Origin: Alphaproteobacteria bacterium UBA7691
GTDB taxonomy: Bacteria > Pseudomonadota > Alphaproteobacteria > Ferrovibrionales > Ferrovibrionaceae
DNA: 14,543 nt
Assembly: GCA_002482765.1 (NCBI GenBank)
Contig: DLGP01000110.1
Span: forward strand, 2,161 to 16,703
Direction of reading: 5' to 3'
This document shows, in pieces, positions 1-6,065 of this stretch. Under the pieces are notes generated by a model. The model was not told the DNA's origin. It worked only from the letters and a program-made list of their open reading frames with translations, and ran no database searches. The position numbers and the translations under genes were made by a program. Each line of letters begins with the position of its first letter. Positions within the stretch are counted from its first letter, which is position 1.

Positions 1-1304
1 TTGCCGCGCACCACATCCATCAGCAGGCGTTCATAGGCTTCCGGCTGGCGGCCGGAAAAGGTCTCGGCAAAACTGAGATTGAGTGGCGCGCGGCGCAGCC
101 GCATGCCGCCGGGCCCCGGCACCTTGGTCATCATATGCAGCTCGATGCCCTCATCCGGCTGCAACCGGATCACCAGCCGGTTACCCACCACATCGCGCGC
201 CGCATCGCGGAAGATCAGATGCGGCACGGCGCGAAACTGGATGACAATCTCCGAGCGCCGCATCGGCAGGCGTTTGCCGGTGCGCAGGAAAAACGGCACA
301 TCGGCCCAGCGCCAATTGTCGATCTTGGCCTTCAGCGCCACAAAGCTTTCGGTGCGGGTGGCCGGATCGCCCACTTCCTCAATGTAACCCGGCACCGGCC
401 GGCCGGCCATCTCGCCCGCCACATACTGCCCGCGCACCGTGCGGCTCTGGGCATGGCGCGGCGCAATCGGGTGCAGGGCTTGCAGCACTTTCAGCTTTTC
501 GTCGCGCACCGCATCAGCGGTGAAGCTGGCCGGCGGCTCCATCGCCACCAGGCAGAGCAGTTGCAGCAGATGATTCTGCACCATGTCGCGCAGGGCGCCG
601 GACTGGTCATAATAACCGGCCCGTTTCTCCACCCCCACGGTTTCAGCCACCGTCACCTGCACATGCTCAATATAGCCGCGATGCCACAGCGGCTCGAACA
701 GCGCATTGGCAAAACGCAAGGCCATCAGGTTCTGCACCGTCTCCTTGCCGAGATAATGGTCAATACGGAAAATCTGCTGTTCGGGAAAAACCGCGCCCAC
801 GGCATCGTTGATCGCATTGGCCGAGGCCAGATCATGGCCAATCGGCTTTTCCATCACCACGCGGGCAAACGGCCCGTTCAGCCCGGCAGCCCCCAGATTT
901 TGGCAGATCGGGCCAAAAAACCGCGGCGCCACCGCCAGGTAATGCAGCGTGACCCGGCCGGCGCCGATACCGGGCGCGTCATGTAAGGCAGCCGCCAGCC
1001 GGGCATAATCCGCCGCCTGTTCCACATCCAGCGCCACATAATGCAGCCGGGCGGCAAAACGCTGCCAATCCGCCTCGCGCCATTCGCCGGCCGGCAGAAA
1101 GTGATGCAGAGCCTCGGCGGCATGGTCACGGAAGGCTGCCGCCGACATCGCGCCACGGGCGACGCCGAAGATGCGGCAATCCGGTTCCAGTTGTCCGGCG
1201 GCGTCACGCAAATACAGCGCCGGCAGCAGCTTGCGCATCGCCAGATCGCCGGTGGCGCCAAACACTACCGAGTCGAAGGAGAAGCTGCCGCTTGGGTTGG
1301 CCAT
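1..1304 (-). CDS. zwf: Glucose-6-phosphate 1-dehydrogenase, C-terminus cut by the window edge
   Basis: Cytosolic enzyme oxidising glucose 6-phosphate to 6-phosphogluconolactone with NAD(P)+, the entry to the oxidative pentose phosphate and Entner-Doudoroff routes. Reading the minus strand from ATG at 1304 gives 434 codons before the left edge; the family is usually about 490 residues. Near the N-terminus is the Rossmann nucleotide loop GATGDL (residues 16-21). EKPIGHDLASA (about 152-162) and the family active-site signature RIDHYLGKE (about 180-188), with its catalytic His and substrate-binding Lys, are intact. Further on lie FFLRTGKRLP and, at the edge, EAYERLLMDVVRG, both typical of the C-terminal substrate domain. 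The start is supported by GAGG 8 nt upstream. Downstream neighbours (pgl or edd would be usual) are outside the window. It is divergent from gcrA, with 211 bp between the starts. Cofactor preference cannot be told from the sequence. Confidence 0.96.
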   Translation of the reverse strand, partial: MANPSGSFSFDSVVFGATGDLAMRKLLPALYLRDAAGQLEPDCRIFGVARGAMSAAAFRDHAAEALHHFLPAGEWREADWQRFAARLHYVALDVEQAADYARLAAALHDAPGIGAGRVTLHYLAVAPRFFGPICQNLGAAGLNGPFARVVMEKPIGHDLASANAINDAVGAVFPEQQIFRIDHYLGKETVQNLMALRFANALFEPLWHRGYIEHVQVTVAETVGVEKRAGYYDQSGALRDMVQNHLLQLLCLVAMEPPASFTADAVRDEKLKVLQALHPIAPRHAQSRTVRGQYVAGEMAGRPVPGYIEEVGDPATRTESFVALKAKIDNWRWADVPFFLRTGKRLPMRRSEIVIQFRAVPHLIFRDAARDVVGNRLVIRLQPDEGIELHMMTKVPGPGGMRLRRAPLNLSFAETFSGRQPEAYERLLMDVVRG

Positions 1305-1367
1305 CAATCACACCTCGATCAATCTTGGATACTACCCTGTCATGTTGCGGCATCACCTTCAATTCCC

Positions 1368-1417
1368 GACTCTGGTGTTCGGCGCCAGGGAATCGACACC
1401 GACTCGGGATGCGACTC
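1368..1417. promoter_or_regulatory. Cluster of four GANTC (CcrM-type methylation) sites upstream of gcrA
   Basis: GACTC occurs at 1368-1372, GAATC at 1390-1394, GACTC at 1401-1405 and GACTC at 1413-1417, four sites in 50 bp. Two more flank the region: GAGTC at 1270-1274 inside zwf and GAATC at 1561-1565 inside gcrA. In alphaproteobacteria GANTC is the adenine methylation target of CcrM, and GcrA works with methylated GANTC promoters. Such sites are otherwise sparse, about a dozen seen by eye over the remaining 14 kb. A regulatory role here is inferred from density and position. Confidence 0.6.
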
Positions 1418-1427
1418 GGGAAATTCT

Positions 1428-1436
1428 TGTGGATAA
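1428..1436 (-). promoter_or_regulatory. Perfect DnaA box upstream of gcrA
   Basis: The plus strand reads TGTGGATAA, the exact complement of the high-affinity DnaA box TTATCCACA. It lies 14 bp upstream of a possible -35 element and 79 bp before the gcrA start. In Caulobacter crescentus DnaA activates gcrA transcription, so a box here fits a conserved control link. Function is inferred from position. Confidence 0.6.
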
Positions 1437-1450
1437 GCCCGAAAGCCGGA

Positions 1451-1479
1451 TTGACCGGAACGGCCGCAAAGTGCTTACT
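1451..1479 (+). promoter_or_regulatory. Possible sigma70-type promoter of gcrA
   Basis: TTGACC (1451-1456) is separated by 17 bp from CTTACT (1474-1479). The -35 matches 5 of 6 consensus bases but the -10 only 3 of 6, as expected if an activator helps. The DnaA box and GANTC cluster lie just upstream. Transcription would begin near 1486, giving a leader of about 30 nt. Confidence 0.35.
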
Positions 1480-1515
1480 CCATTTAGCGTCTTGGTCCGA
1501 ATACGGGGGCTATAT

Positions 1516-2115
1516 ATGGTGTGGACTGACGAGAAAGTTAAAATGCTCGTGCAACTCTGGGAATCGGGTCAATCGATCACCCAGATCGGCAAGGCATTGG
1601 GCATGACCCGCAACGCGGTGGTCGGCAAAGCGCATCGCATCGGCCTGGCCAAGCGAGCCTCGCCGATTGTGCGCAGCGACAAACCGGCACAGGCCAAGCC
1701 GGCCCATGCCGCGCCATCGCATGGCAATGCCGGGCATGCTCCGGCGGCGCATAGCCCGGCAGCCCAGAGCCATGTCACGCATGCCGCCCGGCCTAGCGCG
1801 GCGCATTCGGCCCCGGTTCAGCCGGCGAGCCATGGTTCAGCCGCTGGCGAAAGCCATGCCGCCGCGCCAGAGCCGCGCCACAGCAACGAGAAACCTGCAC
1901 AGCAGCTTTCGGCTGCCATGCTGGCGGCGCTGACGCCCAGCACCGGCCCGCGCTGCAAATGGCCAATCGGCGACCCGAAGAGTTCGGAATTCGATTTCTG
2001 CTCGAAGGTCGGTTTGCCCGGCAAGCCCTATTGCGCCGAACATTGCGCCATGGCCTACACCAACTGGAACCCGGAAAGCGCGGTGGAATCGGTCAAGGCC
2101 GCCAACGCCGCCTGA
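1516..2115 (+). CDS. gcrA: GcrA cell-cycle regulator
   Basis: Transcription factor that binds sigma70 holoenzyme and promoters carrying methylated GANTC, driving S-phase genes in Caulobacter. The N-terminus, MVWTDEKVKMLVQLW, followed by a helix-turn-helix with SRNAV-like TRNAVVGKAHRIGL (residues 31-44), is the GcrA DNA-binding domain. The conserved C-terminal block (about 143-182) has CKWPIGDP, a central FC and YCAEH; Cys147, Cys162, Cys173 and His176 could form a metal knuckle (inference). Between them is a low-complexity Ala/Pro/His linker (about 54-130) with ten histidines. At 199 residues it is longer than Caulobacter GcrA (about 173), the excess lying in the linker. ATG 1516 is chosen because family proteins begin at this W-T motif; upstream in-frame starts would run into the zwf region. 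Only a weak GGGGG precedes it by 6 nt. It is divergent from zwf and followed by a strong terminator. Confidence 0.95.
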   Translation: MVWTDEKVKMLVQLWESGQSITQIGKALGMTRNAVVGKAHRIGLAKRASPIVRSDKPAQAKPAHAAPSHGNAGHAPAAHSPAAQSHVTHAARPSAAHSAPVQPASHGSAAGESHAAAPEPRHSNEKPAQQLSAAMLAALTPSTGPRCKWPIGDPKSSEFDFCSKVGLPGKPYCAEHCAMAYTNWNPESAVESVKAANAA

Positions 2116-2132
2116 CCCAGGCCGTCCTTGTT

Positions 2133-2174
2133 AAAAAAAAGCCCCGGCAGGTGCGTCCCGCCGGGGCTTTTTTT
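2133..2174. terminator. Bidirectional rho-independent terminator
   Basis: Eight A residues (2133-2140) precede GCCCCGGC (2141-2148), an 11-nt loop, GCCGGGGC (2160-2167) and seven T residues (2168-2174). The stem is perfect and has a T-tract in both directions. It serves gcrA from the left and the marR-VOC unit from the right; the last T is also the first base of the VOC stop codon. Confidence 0.9.
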
Positions 2175-2578
2175 CAGGCAAAGCAGTTGATCATCCAGGG
2201 TGTGCCGTAGCGGTCGGTGAACATGGCGAAGCGCTTGGCCCAGAAGGTTTCCGCCAGCGCCATCTGCACCACTGCGCCGTCGCCCAAAGCAGCAAAAACC
2301 CGCTCCGCCTCGGCCACACTCACCACCGTGATATTGACCGAAAAGCCCGCCGGTGGCTGGTATTGGTCGCCGGGCGCATCGCCGGCCATCAGGATCGTCT
2401 CGCCCAGATTGACGCAGGCATGGATGATCTTGTCCTGCTGCTCTGGCGGAAATTCGGCAGCCATCGGCGTTTCGCCATGGGTCATCATGGCTTCCACCTT
2501 GCCACCCAGCACTTCGGCATACAGCGTCATCGCCTCGCGGCAATTGCCATTGAACGATAGATAAGGATTGGTCTGCAT
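2174..2578 (-). CDS. VOC-superfamily protein, PhnB/YjdN type
   Basis: Small cytosolic protein (134 residues) of the vicinal oxygen chelate fold, similar over its whole length to E. coli YjdN (PhnB): NPYLSFNGNCREAM at the N-terminus, ETFWAKRFAMFTDRYGTPWM near the C-terminus and an INCFA end. These repeats of the beta-alpha-beta-beta-beta fold usually form a dimeric cavity, but no enzymatic activity is established for this subgroup and the name 3-demethylubiquinone methyltransferase sometimes used for it should not be trusted. Two ATG codons are adjacent (2581 and 2578). AGGAGG lies 2 nt from the first and 5 nt from the second, so the second is preferred. It follows marR by 31 bp and is probably co-transcribed with it. 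Confidence 0.85.
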   Translation of the reverse strand: MQTNPYLSFNGNCREAMTLYAEVLGGKVEAMMTHGETPMAAEFPPEQQDKIIHACVNLGETILMAGDAPGDQYQPPAGFSVNITVVSVAEAERVFAALGDGAVVQMALAETFWAKRFAMFTDRYGTPWMINCFA

Positions 2579-2609
2579 CATGGCCTCCTGTTTGTTGCTT
2601 CAAACCAAC

Positions 2610-3083
2610 TCAACTCAGGGCGCGCAGATCGGCGCGCAAAATATCCGGCCCGCCATGGCGCAATAGATCGTCAACCACGCCATGGGTTTCGCGCCAGATC
2701 GGCAGCGCCCGCACCAGCAGGTCGCGGCCCGCCTCAGTCAGGCGCAGGCGCCGGCTGCGGCGATCATTGGGGTTGACCAGAATTTCCAGCAGCCCGCGCC
2801 GCTCCAGCGGCTTGAGATTGGCGGTCAAGGTGGTGCGATCCATCGCCAGCAATTCCGCCACTGGTGCCATCGGCGGCGGCTCGGGCCGGTTCAGCGCCAT
2901 CAGCAACGAAAATTGCCCATTGGTCAGGTCCAGCGGCCGCAGCGCTTCATCAAAACGCCGCGCCAGCGCCCGTGCCGCGCGCTGCACATGCAGGCACAGG
3001 CAGGTATCGCGCACCATGATCGTTGCCGCATAGGGCAACGGATTTGCGAGCGATTCTGTGGATTGGGCGACGGCCTTTGACAT
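2610..3083 (-). CDS. MarR-family transcriptional regulator
   Basis: Dimeric winged-helix repressor of 157 residues, a normal MarR length. The winged helix spans about 55-120: LTNGQFSLLMALNR, then the recognition helix region MDRTTLTANLKPLERRGLL (81-99) and the wing NPNDRRSRRLRLTEAG (104-119). The dimerisation helix starts around RDTCLCLHVQRAARALARR; Cys28 and Cys30 sit there and could be redox-active, although nothing shows that they are. A strong promoter and a 16-bp palindrome lie immediately upstream, so autoregulation is likely. The predicted transcription start falls on or next to the ATG at 3083, suggesting a leaderless message. Met23 (3017) is an alternative start with no evident ribosome site. 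The ligand is unknown; likely targets are itself, the VOC gene and perhaps the divergent DUF1428 gene. Confidence 0.9.
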   Translation of the reverse strand: MSKAVAQSTESLANPLPYAATIMVRDTCLCLHVQRAARALARRFDEALRPLDLTNGQFSLLMALNRPEPPPMAPVAELLAMDRTTLTANLKPLERRGLLEILVNPNDRRSRRLRLTEAGRDLLVRALPIWRETHGVVDDLLRHGGPDILRADLRALS

Positions 3084-3089
3084 GAAGCA

Positions 3090-3118
3090 ATTATGTTGAT
3101 ATCAACATTTATCGTCAA
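3090..3118 (-). promoter_or_regulatory. Promoter of marR-VOC
   Basis: On the minus strand TTGACG (3113-3118) and CATAAT (3090-3095) are separated by exactly 17 bp, each matching 5 of 6 consensus bases. Only 6 nt lie between the -10 and the marR ATG, so the first transcribed base is expected at or next to the start codon. Confidence 0.7.
3093..3108. promoter_or_regulatory. 16-bp perfect palindrome, candidate MarR operator
   Basis: ATGTTGATATCAACAT is a perfect inverted repeat centred between 3100 and 3101. It covers part of the -10 and most of the spacer of the marR promoter, where a bound dimer would block polymerase. Length and AT-rich core fit the MarR family. Binding is inferred. Confidence 0.7.
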
Positions 3119-3195
3119 GACTTGTCTCTACTTATGGACAAGCCGGATTAGAATACGCCCACCCAACAAGAGCAAAAAACCAAAGGAGCAACGGG

Positions 3196-3555
3196 ATGAG
3201 TTATGTGGATGGTTTCCTGCTGATCGTGCCAACCAAGAATCTGCCGGCCTATAAGAAGATGGCCAGCAAAGCCGGCAAAGTGTGGATCGAACATGGCGCG
3301 CTGGATTACCGCGAATGCGTCAGCGACGACCTGGACGTGCCGTTTGGCACCCCCTTCCCCAAGCGGCTGAAGCTGAAGCCGGATGAAAGCGTGGTGTTTT
3401 CCTGGATCGTCTACAAATCGCGCGCACAACGCGACAAGGTGAATGCCAAGGTGATGAAAGACCCGCGAATCGCCGCGTCCTGCGATCCGAACAACATGCC
3501 ATTTCAGATCAAGAAGATGAGCTATGCCGGCTTCAAAACCCTGGTAAAGGCCTGA
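3196..3555 (+). CDS. DUF1428 family protein (YbaA type)
   Basis: A 119-residue cytosolic protein matching E. coli YbaA in length and landmarks: the N-terminal YVDGFLLIVP, a central FSWIVYKSRAQRDKVN, then MKDPR and the C-terminal MSYAGF. The family is thought to adopt a dimeric alpha-beta barrel fold; no reaction is established. AAGGAG sits 7 nt before ATG 3196. The gene is divergent from marR-VOC, with 112 bp between the starts that hold the marR operator. A TAGAAT at 3149-3154 may be its -10, but no good -35 is visible, so whether MarR controls it is open. It converges on the acyl-CoA dehydrogenase gene with an 18-bp gap. Confidence 0.88.
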   Translation: MSYVDGFLLIVPTKNLPAYKKMASKAGKVWIEHGALDYRECVSDDLDVPFGTPFPKRLKLKPDESVVFSWIVYKSRAQRDKVNAKVMKDPRIAASCDPNNMPFQIKKMSYAGFKTLVKA

Positions 3556-3576
3556 GCCGCCATAGCCCCAGGCTCA
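3553..3576. repeat. Inverted repeat across the DUF1428/dehydrogenase convergent stops
   Basis: TGAGCC (3553-3558) and GGCTCA (3571-3576) are complementary across 12 nt. The outermost three bases of each arm are the stop codons of the two facing genes. There is no T-tract, so it is at best a weak terminator, and it could be chance. Confidence 0.3.
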
Positions 3577-4710
3577 AGCCGCCTCGGCATTGCTGAGGGC
3601 GGCGAAGCGGCGCTGGTGATGATCGGCATGGCCAAAGGCCGTGTCGATCTGCATCAGCCGCTTCATGTAATGGCCGACAGTCAGCTCATCCGTCATGCCC
3701 ATGCCGCCATGCAATTGCACCGCCTGCTGGCCAACCCATTTGCCGGATTTGCCGATCTGCACCTTGGCCGCTGCCGCCGCCTTGGCGCGCTCGGTTGCCG
3801 AACGGCTCAGCGCCAGGGTGGCGTAAAGCGCCAGCGAACGCGACTGCTCAACATGAATCATCATGTCGACCATGCGATGTTGCAGCACCTGGAATTCACC
3901 AATCGCGCGGCCGAACTGTTTGCGGGTCTTGAGATAGGCGAGCGTGGTTTCATGCAGCACCTGCATGGCGCCCACTGCCTCAGCGGCCAGATAGGCGATG
4001 GCCTGATCCACCACGCGCTCCACCAGCGGCAAGGCCGCTTCGGCATCGCCCAGGGCCACGGCCGGCGCCGCTTCAAACACGATATCGGCGGCGCGGCGGT
4101 TATCCACCGTGCGGTAATCCTGGCGGTTGACGCCCTTGGCCTTGTTGTCCACCAGGAACAGGCCAAGCCCTTCGGCATCCGTGCGGCCGCCGGCACTGCG
4201 CGCCAGCACGATCAGCATGTCGGCGCTTGGCGCGTCCCAAACCACAATCTTCTTGCCTGAAAGCACATAGCCGCTGCCGACCTTCTCGGCCTTCACGCTC
4301 ACATCATTGAGCGCGAAGCGGGCGCCATGTTCGGCAAAGGCGAAGCTCAGCTTGGCCTTGCCCTCGCCGAGCCGTGGCAGCATTTCCGCCTGCTGCGCTT
4401 CACTGCCGGCCGCCGCGATCAGGCCGCCGCCCAGCACCACGCTGGAGAAATACGGCTCGGCCACCATGGCGGCGCCAAAACGCTCACCGATCACCATGGT
4501 TTCCACTGCACTGCCGCCCAGGCCGCCATGCGCTTCCGGCAAGGCCACGCCGAGCCAGCCCATTTCAGCGAAATGCGCCCAATTGGCATCGGAATAGCCC
4601 TGTTCGGTCTTCACCAGCTTACGCCAATGATCGAAGGAATATTCCTTGCGCAGCCAGCCTTCCAGGCTATCGGCCAACAGCTTCTGTTCGTCGTTGAGCT
4701 GAAAATCCAT
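3574..4710 (-). CDS. Acyl-CoA dehydrogenase, small (PimD-like) subunit
   Basis: FAD-dependent acyl-CoA dehydrogenase family protein of 378 residues, most like the small subunit of pimeloyl-CoA dehydrogenase (PimD) and related heteromeric enzymes. The N-terminal helical domain begins FQLNDEQKLLADSLEGWLR, the middle beta domain spans about 120-220 and the C-terminal helical domain has TRKQFGRAIGEFQVLQHRMVDM (about 262-283) and QLHGGMGMTDELTVGHYMKRL (332-352). Two usual features are missing: the [ST]EPGSGSD signature is replaced by FAEHGARFALND (125-136), and the C-terminal IYEGT-type segment carrying the medium-chain catalytic Glu is absent. It therefore probably works only with its partner, encoded 17 bp upstream on the same strand. 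AAGGA is 10 nt from the ATG. The true substrate is not known. Confidence 0.9.
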   Translation of the reverse strand: MDFQLNDEQKLLADSLEGWLRKEYSFDHWRKLVKTEQGYSDANWAHFAEMGWLGVALPEAHGGLGGSAVETMVIGERFGAAMVAEPYFSSVVLGGGLIAAAGSEAQQAEMLPRLGEGKAKLSFAFAEHGARFALNDVSVKAEKVGSGYVLSGKKIVVWDAPSADMLIVLARSAGGRTDAEGLGLFLVDNKAKGVNRQDYRTVDNRRAADIVFEAAPAVALGDAEAALPLVERVVDQAIAYLAAEAVGAMQVLHETTLAYLKTRKQFGRAIGEFQVLQHRMVDMMIHVEQSRSLALYATLALSRSATERAKAAAAAKVQIGKSGKWVGQQAVQLHGGMGMTDELTVGHYMKRLMQIDTAFGHADHHQRRFAALSNAEAA

Positions 4711-4727
4711 TGCCTATTTTCCTTCGC

Positions 4728-5921
4728 TCAGAGCCCCAACACCATCTTGGCGATGATGTTGCGCTGGATTTCATTGGAGCCGCCATAAATCGTGGTGGCG
4801 CGGTAGTAGAGATAACTTTCCATGCGGCCCTCGGCATAATCCGGGCCGACCGGTGGCTGATTGGAGCCATCCGGGAGGTGCTCGTAGGGCGCGGCATAGT
4901 AGCCAAGGGCCTCGCAGGCCAGTTCGGTCAGCGTCTGCTGGATTTCCGAGCCACGGATTTTCAGCATGCTGGCTTCCGGCCCCACGCCCTTGCCGGCGCT
5001 TTCCGCGGCCAGAACACGCAGATTGGTATATTCCAGCGCCAGCAATTCGATCTCCACCGCGGCAAGCTTGGCCTGAAAATCCGGCTCGTCGATCAACGCC
5101 CCGCCCAAGCTGGCGGCCTCGGCACGCGCAATCTGTTTCAGCCGGCGCAGGCGCTGTTTCGAGGTTGCCACTTCGGCAATCGTGGTGCGTTCATTACCCA
5201 GCAGGAATTTGGCATAGGTCCAGCCCTTGCCTTCCTTGCCGATCAGATTGCGTTTCGGCACCCGCACATTGTCGAGGAAGACCTCGTTGACGCCATGGCC
5301 TTCATCAATCGAGATGATCGGCCGCACTGTGATGCCGGGCGATTTCATGTCGATCAGCAGGAAGGAAATGCCCTCCTGCGGCTTGGCCGTGGGATCAGTG
5401 CGCACCAGACAGAACATCATATCGGCGAAATGCGCTTGCGTGGTCCAGATCTTGTGGCCGTTGACGATGTAATCGTCACCATCGCTTTCCGCCTTGCTGC
5501 GCAGCGAAGCCAGATCAGACCCCGAACCCGGCTCGGAATAGCCCTGGCACCACCAATCTTCCATGCTCAGGATACGCGGCAGGTAATAGGCCTTCTGCTC
5601 CGGCGTGCCAAACGTGTAGATCACCGGGCCAACCATGGCGATGCCAAATGGCACCAGCGGCGGCGCATCGGCAGCGGCGGTTTCCTCGTCGAAGATATGA
5701 CGCTGCACCGGGGTCCAGCCCGGGCCGCCATATTGTTCCGGCCAATTCGGCGCGCCCCAGCCGCGCTTGTGCAGCGCGCGGTGCCATAACACATAATCTT
5801 CCTTGGCCAGATGCACGGCCCGTCGATTGCGCGCCGCCAAGTCTAGCGGCAGGTTATCACGGATAAAGGCCCGCAGCTCGTCGCGGAATGCCAGCTCTTC
5901 CGGCGTCAGATCCAGATTCAT
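4728..5921 (-). CDS. Acyl-CoA dehydrogenase, large (PimC-like) subunit
   Basis: FAD-dependent dehydrogenase of 397 residues that introduces a 2,3 double bond into an acyl-CoA; closest by pattern to the PimC large subunit. The signature GYSEPGSGSDLASL (127-140) and NGHKIWTTQAHFADMMF (154-170) are intact. The medium-chain base position reads IYGGSNEIQRN (378-388), with Gly where Glu would be. However, GNERTTIAEV (242-251) puts Glu244 where isovaleryl-CoA dehydrogenase and heteromeric FadE/ChsE-type enzymes have their base, so it is the likely catalytic residue. AGGGAG is 8 nt before ATG 5921. It is the first gene of a two-gene operon with the small subunit. Substrates could be dicarboxyl-CoA, branched or long-chain acyl-CoA; pimeloyl-CoA is only the best known example in the family. 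Confidence 0.93.
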   Translation of the reverse strand: MNLDLTPEELAFRDELRAFIRDNLPLDLAARNRRAVHLAKEDYVLWHRALHKRGWGAPNWPEQYGGPGWTPVQRHIFDEETAAADAPPLVPFGIAMVGPVIYTFGTPEQKAYYLPRILSMEDWWCQGYSEPGSGSDLASLRSKAESDGDDYIVNGHKIWTTQAHFADMMFCLVRTDPTAKPQEGISFLLIDMKSPGITVRPIISIDEGHGVNEVFLDNVRVPKRNLIGKEGKGWTYAKFLLGNERTTIAEVATSKQRLRRLKQIARAEAASLGGALIDEPDFQAKLAAVEIELLALEYTNLRVLAAESAGKGVGPEASMLKIRGSEIQQTLTELACEALGYYAAPYEHLPDGSNQPPVGPDYAEGRMESYLYYRATTIYGGSNEIQRNIIAKMVLGL

Positions 5922-5947
5922 GGCGTTTGCTCCCTGCTCTTGCGAAA

Positions 5948-5976
5948 AGGTTAGTAAGCTGGCGGCAGGGTGACAA
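5948..5976 (-). promoter_or_regulatory. Possible promoter of the acyl-CoA dehydrogenase operon
   Basis: On the minus strand TTGTCA (5971-5976), 5 of 6 to consensus, is followed after 17 bp by TAACCT (5948-5953), a weak -10. Transcription would start near 5941, about 20 nt before the large-subunit ATG and just upstream of its AGGGAG. Confidence 0.4.
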
Positions 5977-6038
5977 GGCCCGGGCCGCTCGGTGACGTTG
6001 CGGAAAGCCCCCAGCTTGGCGTAAACAGGATCGGAACA

Positions 6039-6065
6039 ATGAAAAAAAACATGAGCCTCCGATGA
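6039..6065 (+). CDS. Possible 8-codon leader ORF coupled to the thioesterase
   Basis: ATG at 6039 opens an 8-residue frame (MKKNMSLR) whose TGA overlaps the thioesterase ATG as ATGA (6062-6065). AGGA lies 8 nt before it, whereas the thioesterase has no good ribosome site of its own. Translational coupling is a plausible reading; so short an ORF may also be chance. Confidence 0.25.
   Translation: MKKNMSLR

Noticed and set aside
135..986. Long open frame (283 codons) on the plus strand
   Set aside because: It lies opposite zwf, whose minus-strand frame carries all glucose-6-phosphate dehydrogenase motifs. The plus frame is His/Arg/Gln-rich with no recognisable domain, typical of an antisense shadow in GC-rich DNA.
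1171..1515. N-terminal extension of gcrA back into the zwf region
   Set aside because: GcrA proteins start at the MxWT motif (1516). The extension would encode unrelated sequence across the GANTC cluster and DnaA box and overlap zwf.
4105..4115. TTATCCACC, one mismatch from a DnaA box
   Set aside because: It is isolated inside the dehydrogenase coding sequence and imperfect, so there is no reason to assign a role.
5977..5986. Palindrome GGCCCGGGCC upstream of the dehydrogenase operon
   Set aside because: Short and purely G/C in GC-rich DNA; such palindromes recur often here.
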